Source: Rhodocyclus gracilis (GTDB lineage: Bacteria; Pseudomonadota; Gammaproteobacteria; Burkholderiales; Rhodocyclaceae). Taken from it: a stretch of DNA of 64,000 bases. The position numbers and the translations under genes are program-made. Location: positions 525,025 to 589,024 of the forward strand of contig NZ_WIXJ01000002.1 of NCBI RefSeq assembly GCF_009617575.1. The letters run 5' to 3'. Under the pieces are notes generated by a model. That model saw nothing but the letters and a program-made list of their open reading frames with translations, ran no database searches and was not told the origin of the DNA. Below are positions 19,818-29,798 of the stretch, piece by piece. How positions within the stretch are numbered: position 1 is the first letter of the stretch; every line of letters starts with the position of its first letter.

Positions 19818-20048
19818 GTCGCCCCCCGCGAAAAGGCGCGATTATGCCACCGACAGCCGCGCATTCCGCCCGTTCTTCCCGCCGACGCGGCAAAACAAGC
19901 GACAAACCCAGCGCAAAGCGCCTGCCAACTCCACGGAAAGCCGCACTGGGCGGGCATTGGCGCAGGCCGCCCCGGCGCCGCCCCTCGCTAACAAGTTAAA
20001 AGCATTCATGGTATAAACCCGCGACACCTCTCGGGACATTTGCTCCGG

Positions 20049-21314
20049 ATGCCTCTCGGCTTCTACATCATCATGGCCGCGCAGTTTTTTTCCGCGCTGG
20101 CCGACAACGCGCTGCTCATCGTCGCCATTTCCGCTCTGCGTGATATGCAGGCGCCGAGCGCCTACGAGCCGTTGCTGAAGACCTTCTTCACGGTTTCCTA
20201 CGTCGTTCTCGCCGCTTTTGTCGGCGCCTTCGCCGACTCCATGCCGAAGTGGCGCGTCATGTTCATCAGCAATTCGATCAAGGTGGTCGGTTGCGCGATG
20301 ATGTTCTTCAGCGTTCACCCCCTCATCGCCTATGCCGTCGTCGGTCTTGGCGCGGCAGCGTATTCGCCTGCCAAATACGGCATCCTCACCGAACTGCTGC
20401 CACACCGCCTCTTGGTCGTTGCCAACGGCTGGATCGAGGGATTGACGGTCGGGGCGATCATCGTCGGCGTCGTCATCGGCGGCACGCTGATCAAGCCCGA
20501 CATCGCGCAGGCGCTGCTCGCCTTCGACTTCCCGCTGATCACCACCGGCGTCAACACGGTGGGCGAGATGGCGATCTGTTTCGTCGCGGTGTTCTACCTG
20601 CTGGCGGCGATCTTCAATCTCTACATTCCCGACACCGGCGTCGACCACAAGCCCTTCAAACGCAACCCGCTGTCGCTGATCCATGAGTTCAACCACTGTC
20701 TGGCGCTGCTCTGGCGCGACAAGCTGGGGCAGGTATCGCTGGCGGTGACGACGCTCTTCTGGGGCGCGGCGGCCACGCTGCAATTCATCGTCATGAAGTG
20801 GGCAGAAGCCGCCCTGTCGCTCGATCTATCCAAATCGAGCATGTTGCAGGGCGTTGTCGCCGTCGGCGTCGCGCTCGGCGCCATGCTGGCAGCGAAGATG
20901 ATCACGCTGCGCAAATCGGTGCGGGTGATCCCGCTCGGCATTGCCATGGGCTTCATCGTTCTGGTGATGAATTTCGTGCATGAAATCTGGGTCGCCGTGC
21001 CGCTCTTGATCCTCATCGGCGGACTCTCCGGATTCTTCGTCGTCCCGATGAATGCACTGCTCCAGCACCGTGGGCACATTCTCATGGGAGCCGGGCACTC
21101 GATCGCCGTGCAGAACTTCAACGAGAATGTCTCGATTCTCGTCATGACCGGCGCCTACTACGCGATGATCCGCGCGGATCTGTCGATCTACTGGGTGCTG
21201 ACGCTATTCGGCATTTTCGTCAGCGCCATCATGTTCCTCGTCAAACGCCTGCACGAAGCCAATCAGCGCGCCCACGACGACGTCATCCATCTCGACGACG
21301 GCTGTCTGCACTGA
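20049..21314 (+). CDS. lplT: Lysophospholipid transporter LplT (MFS)
   Basis: A major facilitator protein of 421 residues with about 12 membrane helices that flips lysophospholipids across the inner membrane for re-acylation. The family motifs AQFFSALADNALLIV and GLGAAAYSPAKYGILTELLP are present. In many genomes lplT is next to or fused with the acyltransferase aas; here it stands alone. A TTG at 20040 is also in frame; the ATG at 20049 starts at the usual place. A TATAAA at 20012-20017 could be the -10 box. Confidence 0.92.
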   Translation: MPLGFYIIMAAQFFSALADNALLIVAISALRDMQAPSAYEPLLKTFFTVSYVVLAAFVGAFADSMPKWRVMFISNSIKVVGCAMMFFSVHPLIAYAVVGLGAAAYSPAKYGILTELLPHRLLVVANGWIEGLTVGAIIVGVVIGGTLIKPDIAQALLAFDFPLITTGVNTVGEMAICFVAVFYLLAAIFNLYIPDTGVDHKPFKRNPLSLIHEFNHCLALLWRDKLGQVSLAVTTLFWGAAATLQFIVMKWAEAALSLDLSKSSMLQGVVAVGVALGAMLAAKMITLRKSVRVIPLGIAMGFIVLVMNFVHEIWVAVPLLILIGGLSGFFVVPMNALLQHRGHILMGAGHSIAVQNFNENVSILVMTGAYYAMIRADLSIYWVLTLFGIFVSAIMFLVKRLHEANQRAHDDVIHLDDGCLH

Positions 21315-21333
21315 GTGCAGCGCGGCGCTGCCT

Positions 21334-21365
21334 GTGCGGCCGCCCCCCCCGGCTTGCGGCCGCAC
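21334..21365. terminator. 10-bp perfect hairpin between convergent genes
   Basis: GTGCGGCCGC (21334-21343) pairs with GCGGCCGCAC (21356-21365) around a C-rich 12-base loop. It lies between the ends of lplT and the uracil-DNA glycosylase gene and could act on both. Confidence 0.6.
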
Positions 21366-21421
21366 TCTGGCGCACCGTCGCCTCGCGCGGCACACCAGCG
21401 ATAAGGTGTAGGGTGTATGCG

Positions 21422-22249
21422 TTATTGCGCGGCCGCCTTCGCCTCGCCCATCAGGGCGCGGGCGCGACAGAGGTCTTCCCAGGCTCGTGCCTTGTCGAGC
21501 GGACTGCGCAGCAGGTAAGCGGGGTGATACGTCACCACCAGCGGAATACGCTGTCCGGCGATCTCCCACACCTGCGGCTTGCCACGCAGGCTGGCCAGCG
21601 ACACATCGAGCCCCAGAGTCGCCTGTACGGCCGCGCGCCCGAGCAGCACGACAAGACGCGGCTGCAACAGGGCGACCTGCCGTTCAAGGTAAGGACGACA
21701 CGCGGCGATCTCGCCCGCCTCCGGGGTGCGGTTGCCCGGCGGCCGGCATTTGACGGCATTGGCGATATAAACGTCATCGCCACGCCGCAGGGAAATCGCC
21801 GCCAGCATGGCGTCGAGCAACTTGCCCGCCGCGCCGACGAAAGGCTCGCCGCAGGCATCCTCGTCGGCGCCCGGCCCTTCGCCGATGAAAAGCCAGTCAG
21901 CGGCAGGATCACCAACGCCCAGCACCGCCTGATTCCGCTTTTCGCACAGCGCGCAAGCGCGGCACTCGACCACCTCACGACGCAGGGTCTGCCAGGGAGC
22001 GTCATCCGCGCCATCGGTAGCCGACGGCGACGCCACGGATATTTCGCCGGTAGTGAGAGAGGCTGAAGGAGGAGCACTCGTTTGCACCAGGGCCGACACC
22101 TCGCTGGCGCAATCCGCCTCGCCCGACGAGCGACTCTCGGGCGCGTCAACGGAAACCTCAGGACTCGCCTCCGCGGCAGGAACCGCGCGCAACTTCCACA
22201 GCGGCCCCAAGCCCATTTCGATCAGCATGGCCTCGCGCGACAGACTCAC
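21422..22249 (-). CDS. Uracil-DNA glycosylase, family 4 type (iron-sulfur)
   Basis: 275 residues. It removes uracil from DNA. The C-terminal 200 residues hold the family motifs: CRACALCEKRNQAVLGVGDPAADWLFIGEGPGADEDACGEPFVGAAGKLLDAML, NAVKCRPPGNRTP, and VTYHPAYLLRSP. Cysteines in CRACALC and near CRPYL fit a 4Fe-4S cluster. A linker rich in Ala, Ser and Pro joins a short conserved N-terminus (MLIEMGLGPLWKLR) to the domain. The start is the GTG at 22249, which overlaps the rimI stop (GTGA) and has GAGG upstream; the ATG at 22228 has no ribosome site. The overlap indicates coupling with rimI. Confidence 0.9.
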   Translation of the reverse strand: MSLSREAMLIEMGLGPLWKLRAVPAAEASPEVSVDAPESRSSGEADCASEVSALVQTSAPPSASLTTGEISVASPSATDGADDAPWQTLRREVVECRACALCEKRNQAVLGVGDPAADWLFIGEGPGADEDACGEPFVGAAGKLLDAMLAAISLRRGDDVYIANAVKCRPPGNRTPEAGEIAACRPYLERQVALLQPRLVVLLGRAAVQATLGLDVSLASLRGKPQVWEIAGQRIPLVVTYHPAYLLRSPLDKARAWEDLCRARALMGEAKAAAQ

Positions 22250-22722
22250 GCGGACACCTCGGTCAGGGTACGCGTCAGCACCAGCGCGTCTTCCCGGCCG
22301 TTCTCGGTCGGGTAGTAGCCGCGCCGCACGCCGATCTGGCGAAAGCCGAACGAGCGGTAAAGCGCAATCGCCCGGGCATTCGACGGTCGCACCTCCAACA
22401 GCAGGATGCGCGCGTGCGCGCGACGCGCGACGGTGATCGCCTGTGCCAGCAAGCGCGCACCGTAACCCTTGCCGTGCCGCGCGCGCGCCACCGTAATGTT
22501 GAGCAGGTGCGCGTCGTCCACGGCGAACATGATCACCGCGTACCCCACCAGTTCGCCAGCGACGCGACATACCCAGCAGCTATAGCCCGTCCGCAGCGAG
22601 TCGGCAAAGTTGCCGCGCGTCCACGGAAAGGGATAAACGTCGGTCTCGATCTGCATCAACGCATCGAGATCGTGCTCGTTCATCGGCAGGATCTCGATCT
22701 GCGGCTCAAGGCGGGCACTCAT
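22246..22722 (-). CDS. rimI: Ribosomal protein S18-alanine N-acetyltransferase RimI
   Basis: 158-residue GNAT acetyltransferase that acetylates the N-terminus of ribosomal protein S18. Seen: the substrate-pocket segment YPFPWTRGNFADSLRTGY, the acetyl-CoA-binding loop VARARHGKGYGARLLAQAI, and SNARAIALYRSFGFRQIGVRRGYYPTENGREDALVLTR. It lies between tsaB and the glycosylase gene on one strand; tsaB-rimI linkage is common in proteobacteria. Confidence 0.94.
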   Translation of the reverse strand: MSARLEPQIEILPMNEHDLDALMQIETDVYPFPWTRGNFADSLRTGYSCWVCRVAGELVGYAVIMFAVDDAHLLNITVARARHGKGYGARLLAQAITVARRAHARILLLEVRPSNARAIALYRSFGFRQIGVRRGYYPTENGREDALVLTRTLTEVSA

Positions 22723-22780
22723 GCCGTCACTCCCGGCAGCTCCCGAATGCAGGCAACACCAGCGCCCCTAACGCGCGCGC

Positions 22781-23470
22781 TCATGCGCGACCGCCCTGCG
22801 CCAGACGCTCGGCGACCGTCAGCGCCACCTTGTCGCGCACATAGACGGGCACCGCATCGGCCGCAGCCACGCGCTCGCCACGCGCCAGACGGGGAGCCGC
22901 CAATCGCGCCACGGCGGAAGCCGCCGGCATCAGTTGCGGCTGGAATGCCGTGGCTTTCGCCTGCAAACGTTCGGCGAGCAGGGGATAAGCCGCCAGACCA
23001 TTGCCACAGGCGAGCCAGCCCGCCCCTTCGGGGAGCGGCACATCCTGCGGCGCCGCCACAATAAGCGGTGCCTGCGCCACGCCGGCGCAATAGACGCCCC
23101 AATACACCTCGCCCATACGGGCATCGAGCGCGACCAGCACGCGCTCGCCGCCACTGGACAAAGCCATGGCCTCGAGCGTTGAAACGGGAATAAGTGGCAA
23201 ATCGTGCGCCGCCGCCAGCCCCTGCGCCACGGCGCAGGCAACACGCAGGCCGGTGAAAGCGCCCGGCCCATTGCCAAAGGCAATGCCGTCGAGGTCGGCA
23301 AAGCGCAGCGATGCCGCGTCGAGCAGCGCCCGCACGGCGGGCAGCAAGGTGTGCGAATGTGTCGAGCCGGCAGGCTCACCGGTGACGAAGACGCGCTCGC
23401 TGAGCGCACCGTCCAACCACAAAGCCACCGAGCCGGTATCAGTCGAAGTTTCCAGGGCAAGAAGGTTCAT
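22781..23470 (-). CDS. tsaB: tRNA threonylcarbamoyladenosine biosynthesis protein TsaB
   Basis: 229 residues with an ASKHA fold (LALETSTDTGSVALW; GNGPGAFTGLRVACAVAQGLA). TsaB partners TsaD and TsaE in making t6A37 in tRNAs that read ANN codons. The frame stays open far upstream by chance, but the ATG at 23470 begins exactly where relatives begin and has GGTGG upstream. It starts the tsaB-rimI-glycosylase group. Confidence 0.94.
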   Translation of the reverse strand: MNLLALETSTDTGSVALWLDGALSERVFVTGEPAGSTHSHTLLPAVRALLDAASLRFADLDGIAFGNGPGAFTGLRVACAVAQGLAAAHDLPLIPVSTLEAMALSSGGERVLVALDARMGEVYWGVYCAGVAQAPLIVAAPQDVPLPEGAGWLACGNGLAAYPLLAERLQAKATAFQPQLMPAASAVARLAAPRLARGERVAAADAVPVYVRDKVALTVAERLAQGGRA

Positions 23471-23548
23471 GCGCCGATTCCACCCGGAGAGAATCACTGC
23501 GAAGGCCCCTGCCGGAGCCTCCCTGAGATTGTAAAACAAGGCAAGGCC

Positions 23549-23568
23549 GCGACGCCCAAGGGCGTCGC
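23549..23568 (-). terminator. Hairpin after purA
   Basis: GCGACGCC (23549-23556) pairs with GGCGTCGC (23561-23568) around CAAG, just after the purA stop on the minus strand. A few bases on, the minus strand reads TTGCCTTGTTTTAC, so it is a weak T-rich tail. Confidence 0.45.
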
Positions 23569-23573
23569 CCACC

Positions 23574-24881
23574 TTACGCGAACGGATGCCGACGCAGAAT
23601 CGTCTCGTCGCGCTCAGGACCGGTGGAAATGATATCGATCGGCGTTTCGACGATCTCTTCGATGCGGGCCAGATAGGCTCGCGCGGCCGCCGGCAACTGG
23701 TCGAGGCTGCGTACGCCGTAGGTGCTTTCACTCCAGCCCGGCATCGTTTCGAGAATCGGCTCGCAACCGGCGACATCGTCGGCCCCCAGCGGCAGCAGAT
23801 CGACACTGCCGCCGGCCAGACGATAGCCGGTGCAGATGTTGAGTTCCGGCAGGCCGTCGAGCACGTCGAGCTTGGTAATGCACAGACCGGTGACGCCGTT
23901 GATCTGGATCGAACGCTTGAGCGCCGCGGCGTCGAACCAGCCGCAGCGACGCTTGCGCCCGGTGACGGTGCCGAATTCGCGTCCCTTCTGCGACATTTGC
24001 GTCCCCGGCAAACCGCTGCCGTCGATGTCGAGTTCGCTCGGGAACGGGCCGCCACCGACGCGCGTGCAATATGCCTTGGTGATGCCGAGTACGTAATGGA
24101 GCATGCCCGGACCAACCCCGGAGCCCGCCGCTGCCTGACCGGCGACACAATTGGACGAGGTGACGAACGGGTAGGTGCCGTGATCGACATCGAGCAGCGT
24201 GCCTTGCGCGCCCTCGAACAGCAGGTTGCCACCGGCGCGATTGACGGCGTGCAGCGCCGCCGAGACGTCGATGACGAGCGGACGGATTTCGTCGGCATCG
24301 GCCAGCGCCTGCGCCAGCGTCGCTTCGTAATCGACGGCTTCGGCTCCCAGGAACTTCGTCAGGACGAAGTTGTGGTAGTCGAGGTTCTCGCGCAAGCGGT
24401 CAGCGAAACGGTGCGGGTGAAAGAGGTCGTAGACGCGCAGTGCCCGGCGCGCGACTTTGTCTTCGTAGCTCGGGCCGATGCCCTTGCCCGTCGTGCCGAT
24501 ACGCGAATCAGGACAGCGCGCCGCTTCGCGCGCACGATCCACCGCCGAGTGATAGGGCAGGATCAGCGGGCAGCCGGGGCTGACCTTGAGGCGCGAACGA
24601 ACCTCGATGCCGCCGGCTTCCAGGCCGCGGATTTCCGACAGCAGGTGGTGCGTGTCGAGAACGACGCCATTGCCGATATAGCAATTGACGCCCTTGCGCA
24701 CGATTCCCGAGGGAACGAGGTTGAGCTTGTACTCGGTCTCGCCGATGACCAGCGTGTGTCCCGCGTTATGACCGCCCTGAAAGCGGACGACGCCTTGCGC
24801 GTGATCGGTCAGCCAGTCGACGATCTTGCCCTTACCTTCGTCGCCCCACTGGGTGCCGACGACGACTACGTTCTTCGCCAT
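23574..24881 (-). CDS. purA: Adenylosuccinate synthetase
   Basis: 435 residues; joins IMP and aspartate using GTP, the first step from IMP to AMP. Seen: [19 protein letters not shown] (catalytic Asp and P-loop-like), GGHNAGHT (catalytic His), [15 protein letters not shown], and [23 protein letters not shown]. The length is standard. It lies seven bases after hisZ, at the end of the hfq-hflX-hflK-hflC-DUF2065-hisZ-purA series, a common beta-proteobacterial order. Confidence 0.97.
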   Translation of the reverse strand: MAKNVVVVGTQWGDEGKGKIVDWLTDHAQGVVRFQGGHNAGHTLVIGETEYKLNLVPSGIVRKGVNCYIGNGVVLDTHHLLSEIRGLEAGGIEVRSRLKVSPGCPLILPYHSAVDRAREAARCPDSRIGTTGKGIGPSYEDKVARRALRVYDLFHPHRFADRLRENLDYHNFVLTKFLGAEAVDYEATLAQALADADEIRPLVIDVSAALHAVNRAGGNLLFEGAQGTLLDVDHGTYPFVTSSNCVAGQAAAGSGVGPGMLHYVLGITKAYCTRVGGGPFPSELDIDGSGLPGTQMSQKGREFGTVTGRKRRCGWFDAAALKRSIQINGVTGLCITKLDVLDGLPELNICTGYRLAGGSVDLLPLGADDVAGCEPILETMPGWSESTYGVRSLDQLPAAARAYLARIEEIVETPIDIISTGPERDETILRRHPFA

Positions 24882-24888
24882 GTGTTGA

Positions 24889-26067
24889 TCAACCCCTGTT
24901 GATTACTTCGATAATCCATTGAGCGTCAGTCTCGCCCGAAGCTCCCGCAACGGCGTTCCTGACCAGACGTCGGTCGCAGCGGCTGTCTTCCGCGGCGCCC
25001 GGCAAGTGTTCCACGACAATTTCCCCTGCCGCGCGCAACTTGGCAATAGTGCCCGCCAGCGGGCTTCCCGCCTGCTCGGCGAAGGGCGCCGCAATCGCCG
25101 CGCGCGGCGCCAGTTGCGGCGCCAGACGGGCAAGTTCGCGCAAATCGAGCGAGAAGCCGGTCGCTGGACGATCACGCCCGAAGGCCGTGCCACCGCCATC
25201 GTAGCGCCCACCGCGCGCCACCGCTCCCGCGAAACCGTGGCGAAAGGCCGCAAAGACGACCCCCGTGTGGTAGTGGTAGCCCCGCAGATCGGCCAGGTCG
25301 AAGGACAAGGGCAGTTCCGGCATGGCGTCGGCGAGGCGTTGCAGCGATTCGAGCGCTGCGGCGAGGGCGGGCAGCGCCGGCAACTCACGTCGCGCGCGCG
25401 CCAGCGTCGTCGCGTCGCCGTAAAGCCCGGGCAGACGCAGGAAGGCCGAACGCCAGGGTTCGGCGATGTCGGCGCAGGCGGCAGCGAGATTGGTCGCGTC
25501 TTTTTGTTGCAGCAGCTTGAATAGCCGCGCTTCGCTCTCAGGCGTGAGGCCAGCAGCCTGCGTCAGCGCACGGAAGACACCAACATGGCTGAGGTCGATG
25601 CGATCCGCCGGCGCGCCGACGGTCGACAAGGTAGCCGCCATCAGCCGGATGACCTCGATATCGGCCTCGACGCCGCGATGACCGTAGATTTCGGCACCGA
25701 GTTGAATCGGCTCGCGACTCGCCGCCTGATCGGCCGGCAGTGCGTGCAGGATGCTGTCGCAATAGCACAGCCGGACAACGCCCTCACGATTGAGCAGATG
25801 CGCATCGATCCGCGCGACCTGCGGCGTCATGTCGGCGCGCACGCCGAGCGTGCGCCCGGAGAGCTGGTCGACGAGCTTGCAGGTACTCAGCATCAGGTCC
25901 TGGCCCGAGCCGGTGAGCAGGGAGTCGAGATATTCGACGAGCGGCGGCATCACCAGTTCGAAACCGTGCCGCGCATAGAGGTCAAGCGTCAGACGCCGTA
26001 GCCGCTCGATCTGTGCCGCTTCAAGCGGCAGCGCGTCGGCCAGGTAGTCGGGAAGCAGCCAGTTCAA
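24889..26067 (-). CDS. hisZ: ATP phosphoribosyltransferase regulatory subunit HisZ
   Basis: 392 residues, a paralog of the histidyl-tRNA synthetase catalytic core without the anticodon-binding domain. With short-form HisG it makes the first enzyme of histidine biosynthesis. Seen: [60 protein letters not shown]. The start is a TTG whose last bases share the TGA stop of the DUF2065 gene, so its translation likely depends on ribosomes finishing that gene. The presence of HisZ implies a short HisG elsewhere in the genome. Confidence 0.94.
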   Translation of the reverse strand: MNWLLPDYLADALPLEAAQIERLRRLTLDLYARHGFELVMPPLVEYLDSLLTGSGQDLMLSTCKLVDQLSGRTLGVRADMTPQVARIDAHLLNREGVVRLCYCDSILHALPADQAASREPIQLGAEIYGHRGVEADIEVIRLMAATLSTVGAPADRIDLSHVGVFRALTQAAGLTPESEARLFKLLQQKDATNLAAACADIAEPWRSAFLRLPGLYGDATTLARARRELPALPALAAALESLQRLADAMPELPLSFDLADLRGYHYHTGVVFAAFRHGFAGAVARGGRYDGGGTAFGRDRPATGFSLDLRELARLAPQLAPRAAIAAPFAEQAGSPLAGTIAKLRAAGEIVVEHLPGAAEDSRCDRRLVRNAVAGASGETDAQWIIEVINRG

Positions 26068-26249
26068 TTGAGTACCATCAGAAAAATGAGACCGACGAGC
26101 ATGGTCGACAGACCGATGAAACGGATCTGCCCGTCAGAAAGTTGGATCAGCCGGCGAAAAGCCTCACGCCAGGCCGTCGGCGCGACGAAGGGAACGACGC
26201 CTTCGAGCACCAGCATGAGCGCGAAGGCGGTGAGCAGCGTTTCGCTCAT
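26064..26249 (-). CDS. DUF2065 small membrane protein (YjeT family)
   Basis: 61 residues with two membrane helices (about 5-25 and 43-60) and a basic loop between them. It matches the YjeT/DUF2065 family, which is regularly found beside hflC; its function is not known, and a link to the HflKC complex is only suggested by neighbourhood. It overlaps hflC by ATGA at its start and hisZ at its stop. Confidence 0.9.
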   Translation of the reverse strand: MSETLLTAFALMLVLEGVVPFVAPTAWREAFRRLIQLSDGQIRFIGLSTMLVGLIFLMVLN

Positions 26250-27136
26250 TTCCCGGCTTTGGCGCCGCCCTTGCCGATCCTCTTCATGTACTTGAAGAAT
26301 TCCGAATTCGGCTCGACGACCATGACATCGCTCTTGTTACGGAAGGCGCCGGAGTAAGCCTCCAGACTGCGATAAAACGCGTAGAACTCCGGGTTGGCCG
26401 AGAACGCCTGCGCGTAGATGGCCGACGCCTTGGCGTCGCCTTCGCCCTTCACCTTCTGCGCGTCGCGATAGGCTTCGGCGATGATCACCTCGCGCTGACG
26501 ATCGGCATCGGCGCGAATCTTCTCGCTCTCGGCGGCGCCTTGCGAACGCAGTTCGTTGGCCACGCGCTTGCGCTCGGCTTCCATGCGGCGATAGACCGAT
26601 TCGCTGACTTCGAGCGGCAGATCGACACGCTTGACGCGCACGTCGACGATCTGCACACCGATCTTGCGTGCGTCGAGATCCGCCTTCTGGCGCATCTGCT
26701 CCATGATCTGATCGCGCTCGCCGGAGACGACGTCATGGACGGTGCGCTTGCCGAACTCTTCGCGCAGGCCGGCGTTGACGGTCTGCGACAGACGCGTGCG
26801 CGCACGCGCTTCGTCACCGGAGACCGAGACGTAGTAGAGCTTCGGATCAATGATCCGCCACTTGACGTAGGAGTCGACGAGGACGTTCTTCTTTTCCGAG
26901 GTGATGAAACGCTCGGGTTCGGCGCTGTCGAGCGTCAGGATGCGCTTATCAAAGTAGCGGACGTTCTGGATCATCGGCCACTTGAGGTACAAGCCCGGCT
27001 CGGCGATGACATCGCGCACTTCGCCCAACTGGAAGACGATGGCGTACTGGCGCTGATCCACCGTGAAAATCGACGCGCTGAGAACGCCCAGAATGGCGAC
27101 CAGAGCGGCGGCAAAGACGTTGAGGCCGGTTCTCAT
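26246..27136 (-). CDS. hflC: Protease modulator HflC
   Basis: 296-residue SPFH (band 7) protein with an N-terminal membrane helix (about 7-25). HflC and HflK form a large inner-membrane assembly around the FtsH protease. Seen: SIFTVDQRQYAIVFQLGEVRDVIAEPGLYLKWPMIQNVRYFDKRIL, and a long charged helix (EAERKRVANELRSQGAAESEKIRADADRQREVIIAEAYRDAQKVKGEGDAKASAIYA). Its ATG overlaps the hflK stop (ATGA), and its stop overlaps the DUF2065 start. Confidence 0.95.
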   Translation of the reverse strand: MRTGLNVFAAALVAILGVLSASIFTVDQRQYAIVFQLGEVRDVIAEPGLYLKWPMIQNVRYFDKRILTLDSAEPERFITSEKKNVLVDSYVKWRIIDPKLYYVSVSGDEARARTRLSQTVNAGLREEFGKRTVHDVVSGERDQIMEQMRQKADLDARKIGVQIVDVRVKRVDLPLEVSESVYRRMEAERKRVANELRSQGAAESEKIRADADRQREVIIAEAYRDAQKVKGEGDAKASAIYAQAFSANPEFYAFYRSLEAYSGAFRNKSDVMVVEPNSEFFKYMKRIGKGGAKAGK

Positions 27137-28374
27137 CAGCGGACCTCCCTGTCACGCGAGCGGAGCGAATCGCGCGAACGCGTCTCGCGATCAAGCTGAG
27201 CCGGTGCCGGCTCGGATACCGCCGGCGCTGCCGTGGCTGGGCGTGCCGCTGCTGCCGGGGTGTCCGGCGCTGCAGCGGGCGTGCCCGTACCGCTGACTTG
27301 CATCAGCTTGTCCAGCGGCAGATAGAGCAGGTTGCCCTGCCCCTTGGCGTCGATGACGACCTTGCTGGTGTTGGAGTAGATCTGCTGCATCGTTTCCAGA
27401 TACATACGCGTGCGGGTGACTTCCGGCGCCTTCGCGTATTCGGTGTTGATCTGCTTGAAGCGGCTGGCATCGCCCTCGGCGGTGGCGACGATGCGCTGCC
27501 GATAGCCATCGGCCTCCTGCATGAGACGCGACGCTGTGCCCTGTGCCTTGGGAATGACATCGTTGGCGTAAGCCTGGCCTTCGTTCTTCTGCCGTTCGCG
27601 GTCCTGACCGGCCTTCACGGCGTCGTCGAACGCAGCCTGCACCTGCTCCGGCGGCTGCGCGTTCTGCATCGTCACCTTGGAGATGAGGATGCCGGTCTGG
27701 TAGCGGTCGAGCACTTCCTGCATCAGCTTGGCGGCGTCGACGGCGATCTGCTCGCGCCCCTCGTAGAGCACGAAATCCATGCGGTTTTTGCCAACGATCT
27801 GGCGAATCGCCGTTTCGGCGACCTGCATCACGGATTCGTCGGGGTGGCGATTATTGAAAACGTAATCGACCGGGTCTTTCAGAATGTACTGGACGGCAAA
27901 CTGGATGTTGATGATGTTTTCGTCGTCCGTCAGCATCAGGGCTTCTTTCAGCACCTTGTTGCGTTCGGTGCCCCGATAGCCGACCTCGATGGTGCGTACG
28001 CCCGAGACGTTCACGAGCTCGTGCGACTCGATGGGGTACGGCAAACGCCAGCGCAGCCCCGACTCCGTCGTTTCCTTGAATTTGCCAAAGCGCAGGACGA
28101 CGCCGCGTTGCGACGCGTCGACGATGTAAAAGCCGCTACCCAGCCAGACCAGCAAGCCGAGTACGAGCAGCACACCGACACCGCCGCCGAGAAAGCGACG
28201 GCTGAAATCGACGGGCGGACGTCCACCACCGCCGCCACCGCTCTTGCCACCGATCAGGCCTTGCAAACGGCGGTTGAAGTCACGCCAAAGGTCGTCGAGG
28301 TCGGGCGGCCCCTGGTTAGGGCGCTTGCCATCGCCGTTACCACGCCCCCCCCACTGCGGGTCGTTAAGCGACAT
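27136..28374 (-). CDS. hflK: FtsH protease activity modulator HflK
   Basis: 412-residue SPFH protein. Gly-rich cytoplasmic N-terminus (GGKSGGGGGGRPP), one membrane helix (about 66-86), the SPFH domain, and an Ala/Pro-rich C-terminal tail ending in Arg-rich sequence. It pairs with HflC. The start MSLNDPQWGGRGNGDGKRPNQGPPDLDDLWRDFNRRL is the family start; the in-frame extension to 28614 is chance. It lies 21 bases from the hflX stop and overlaps hflC by four bases. Confidence 0.95.
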   Translation of the reverse strand: MSLNDPQWGGRGNGDGKRPNQGPPDLDDLWRDFNRRLQGLIGGKSGGGGGGRPPVDFSRRFLGGGVGVLLVLGLLVWLGSGFYIVDASQRGVVLRFGKFKETTESGLRWRLPYPIESHELVNVSGVRTIEVGYRGTERNKVLKEALMLTDDENIINIQFAVQYILKDPVDYVFNNRHPDESVMQVAETAIRQIVGKNRMDFVLYEGREQIAVDAAKLMQEVLDRYQTGILISKVTMQNAQPPEQVQAAFDDAVKAGQDRERQKNEGQAYANDVIPKAQGTASRLMQEADGYRQRIVATAEGDASRFKQINTEYAKAPEVTRTRMYLETMQQIYSNTSKVVIDAKGQGNLLYLPLDKLMQVSGTGTPAAAPDTPAAAARPATAAPAVSEPAPAQLDRETRSRDSLRSRDREVR

Positions 28375-28394
28375 GAGAACTCCGATACTTGCGA

Positions 28395-29618
28395 TCATAG
28401 GGAAGAGACTGGGTTCTGAACCGGTTCGGCGGATGGACCGGCCGGGGAAGCCATCGACGCCAAAGGCTCGGACAGCGACGTTGATAAAGCCGGAGCATCC
28501 GGCACGGCAGACTTCGAACGCACATCGCGCCGCTTCGCCAGCGCCACTTCGGCGAGCGCCTGACGCAGCAGCGGCAAGCCTTCGCCGCTTCGCGCACTCA
28601 CTCGAACGCGGCAAATTCTACCATACTCATCTCGCTCGACCGCCGCCGGCAGCCCGGTCAGGTCGGCCTTGTTCATGACGATGATCTGCGGCACATCGGC
28701 GCCACCGATGGTCGACAGTGTCTTTTCCACCTCGGCGATCTGCGTCGCCCGGTCGGGACTGGCGGCATCGACGACGTGCAACAACAGGTCAGCCTGCACC
28801 GTCGCCTCCAGCGTCGCATGAAACGCGGCGATCAGCGTGTGCGGCAGGTCACGTATGAAGCCGACCGTGTCGGAGACAACGATATGGCCGACTTCAGGCA
28901 ACCACAGACGGCGGGAGGCGGTATCGAGCGTCGCGAACAGTTGGTCGGCGGCGAACGCGCCAGCATGCGTCAGCGCATTAAAAAGCGTCGATTTGCCGGC
29001 ATTGGTGTAGCCGACCAGCGAGACGTTGAGCATTTCGCCCCGTTGCCGCGCCTTGCGCTGAACGCCGCGCTGCCGTTCCAGACGAGCCAGACGCTGCCGC
29101 AGCATTTTGACGCGCGCGCCCAAAAGCCGGCGGTCGGTTTCCAGCTGGGTTTCGCCAGGGCCGCGCAGACCGATGCCGCCTTTTTGTCGCTCAAGGTGGG
29201 TCCAGCCGCGCACGAGACGGGTCGCCAGATGGTCGAGTTGCGCCAGTTCGACCTGCAACTTGCCTTCGGCGCTCTGCGCCCGCTGCGCGAAAATATCGAG
29301 AATGAGGCGCGTGCGATCGACCACGCGACACGACAGGGCGCGCTCAAGATTGCGCTCCTGCGCTGGCGACAGTTCGTGATTGAAAATCACCAGCGCGGCG
29401 TTGGCGGCAGCGGCGACAGCGGCGATTTCGAGGACTTTGCCCTTGCCGGCGAAGGTCGCCGGATCGGGACTTGCGCGCCGTCCGTGCACTTCGGCTGCAA
29501 TGCTCGCGCCCGCCGAGAGAGCCAGCAGACGGACTTCTTCCAACTGCCCGAGAAAGTCGTCGCTCCCGAAATCGAGCTGAACGATGACCGTCCGTTCGAC
29601 GGCCCTGGCTTCACGCAT
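28395..29618 (-). CDS. hflX: GTPase HflX
   Basis: 407-residue ribosome-associated GTPase that splits stalled 70S ribosomes under stress. Seen: the N-terminal HflX domain with GKGK motif, a coiled-coil linker (KGGIGLRGPGETQLETDRRLLGARVKMLRQRLARLERQR), the G1 loop GYTNAGKST near residue 207, DTVGFIRDLPH (G3), and NKAD (G4). The tail of about 40 residues after residue 365 is Ser/Ala/Pro-rich. It lies between hfq and hflK as in most proteobacteria. Confidence 0.95.
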   Translation of the reverse strand: MREARAVERTVIVQLDFGSDDFLGQLEEVRLLALSAGASIAAEVHGRRASPDPATFAGKGKVLEIAAVAAAANAALVIFNHELSPAQERNLERALSCRVVDRTRLILDIFAQRAQSAEGKLQVELAQLDHLATRLVRGWTHLERQKGGIGLRGPGETQLETDRRLLGARVKMLRQRLARLERQRGVQRKARQRGEMLNVSLVGYTNAGKSTLFNALTHAGAFAADQLFATLDTASRRLWLPEVGHIVVSDTVGFIRDLPHTLIAAFHATLEATVQADLLLHVVDAASPDRATQIAEVEKTLSTIGGADVPQIIVMNKADLTGLPAAVERDEYGRICRVRVSARSGEGLPLLRQALAEVALAKRRDVRSKSAVPDAPALSTSLSEPLASMASPAGPSAEPVQNPVSSL

Positions 29619-29713
29619 GGAGGGGATTCAGCGAGGCAGATACGCGAGGGGAAAAATCAAACCTGGCGACCGCACGAGCCGCCGATCCGGCAGTACCGGA
29701 CATTTCTGGAGAG

Positions 29714-29728
29714 CCGGCCAAAGGCCGG
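29714..29728 (-). terminator. Small hairpin between hfq and hflX
   Basis: CCGGCC (29714-29719) and GGCCGG (29723-29728) pair around AAA, 70 bases after the hfq stop. It may partly end hfq transcripts or mark a processing point before hflX; there is no T-run, so this is tentative. Confidence 0.3.
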
Positions 29729-29798
29729 GTACAACAGGCGCCCCGCCGCGGGCGGGTGCAAGCACGGACAAGGAGCAGCGGGCGCGATGGCATGCCGT

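Noticed and set aside
22781..24298. A 505-codon frame suggesting a TsaB fusion protein
   Set aside because: The upstream part is the reverse-frame shadow of purA; TsaB has its own ATG and ribosome site at 23470.
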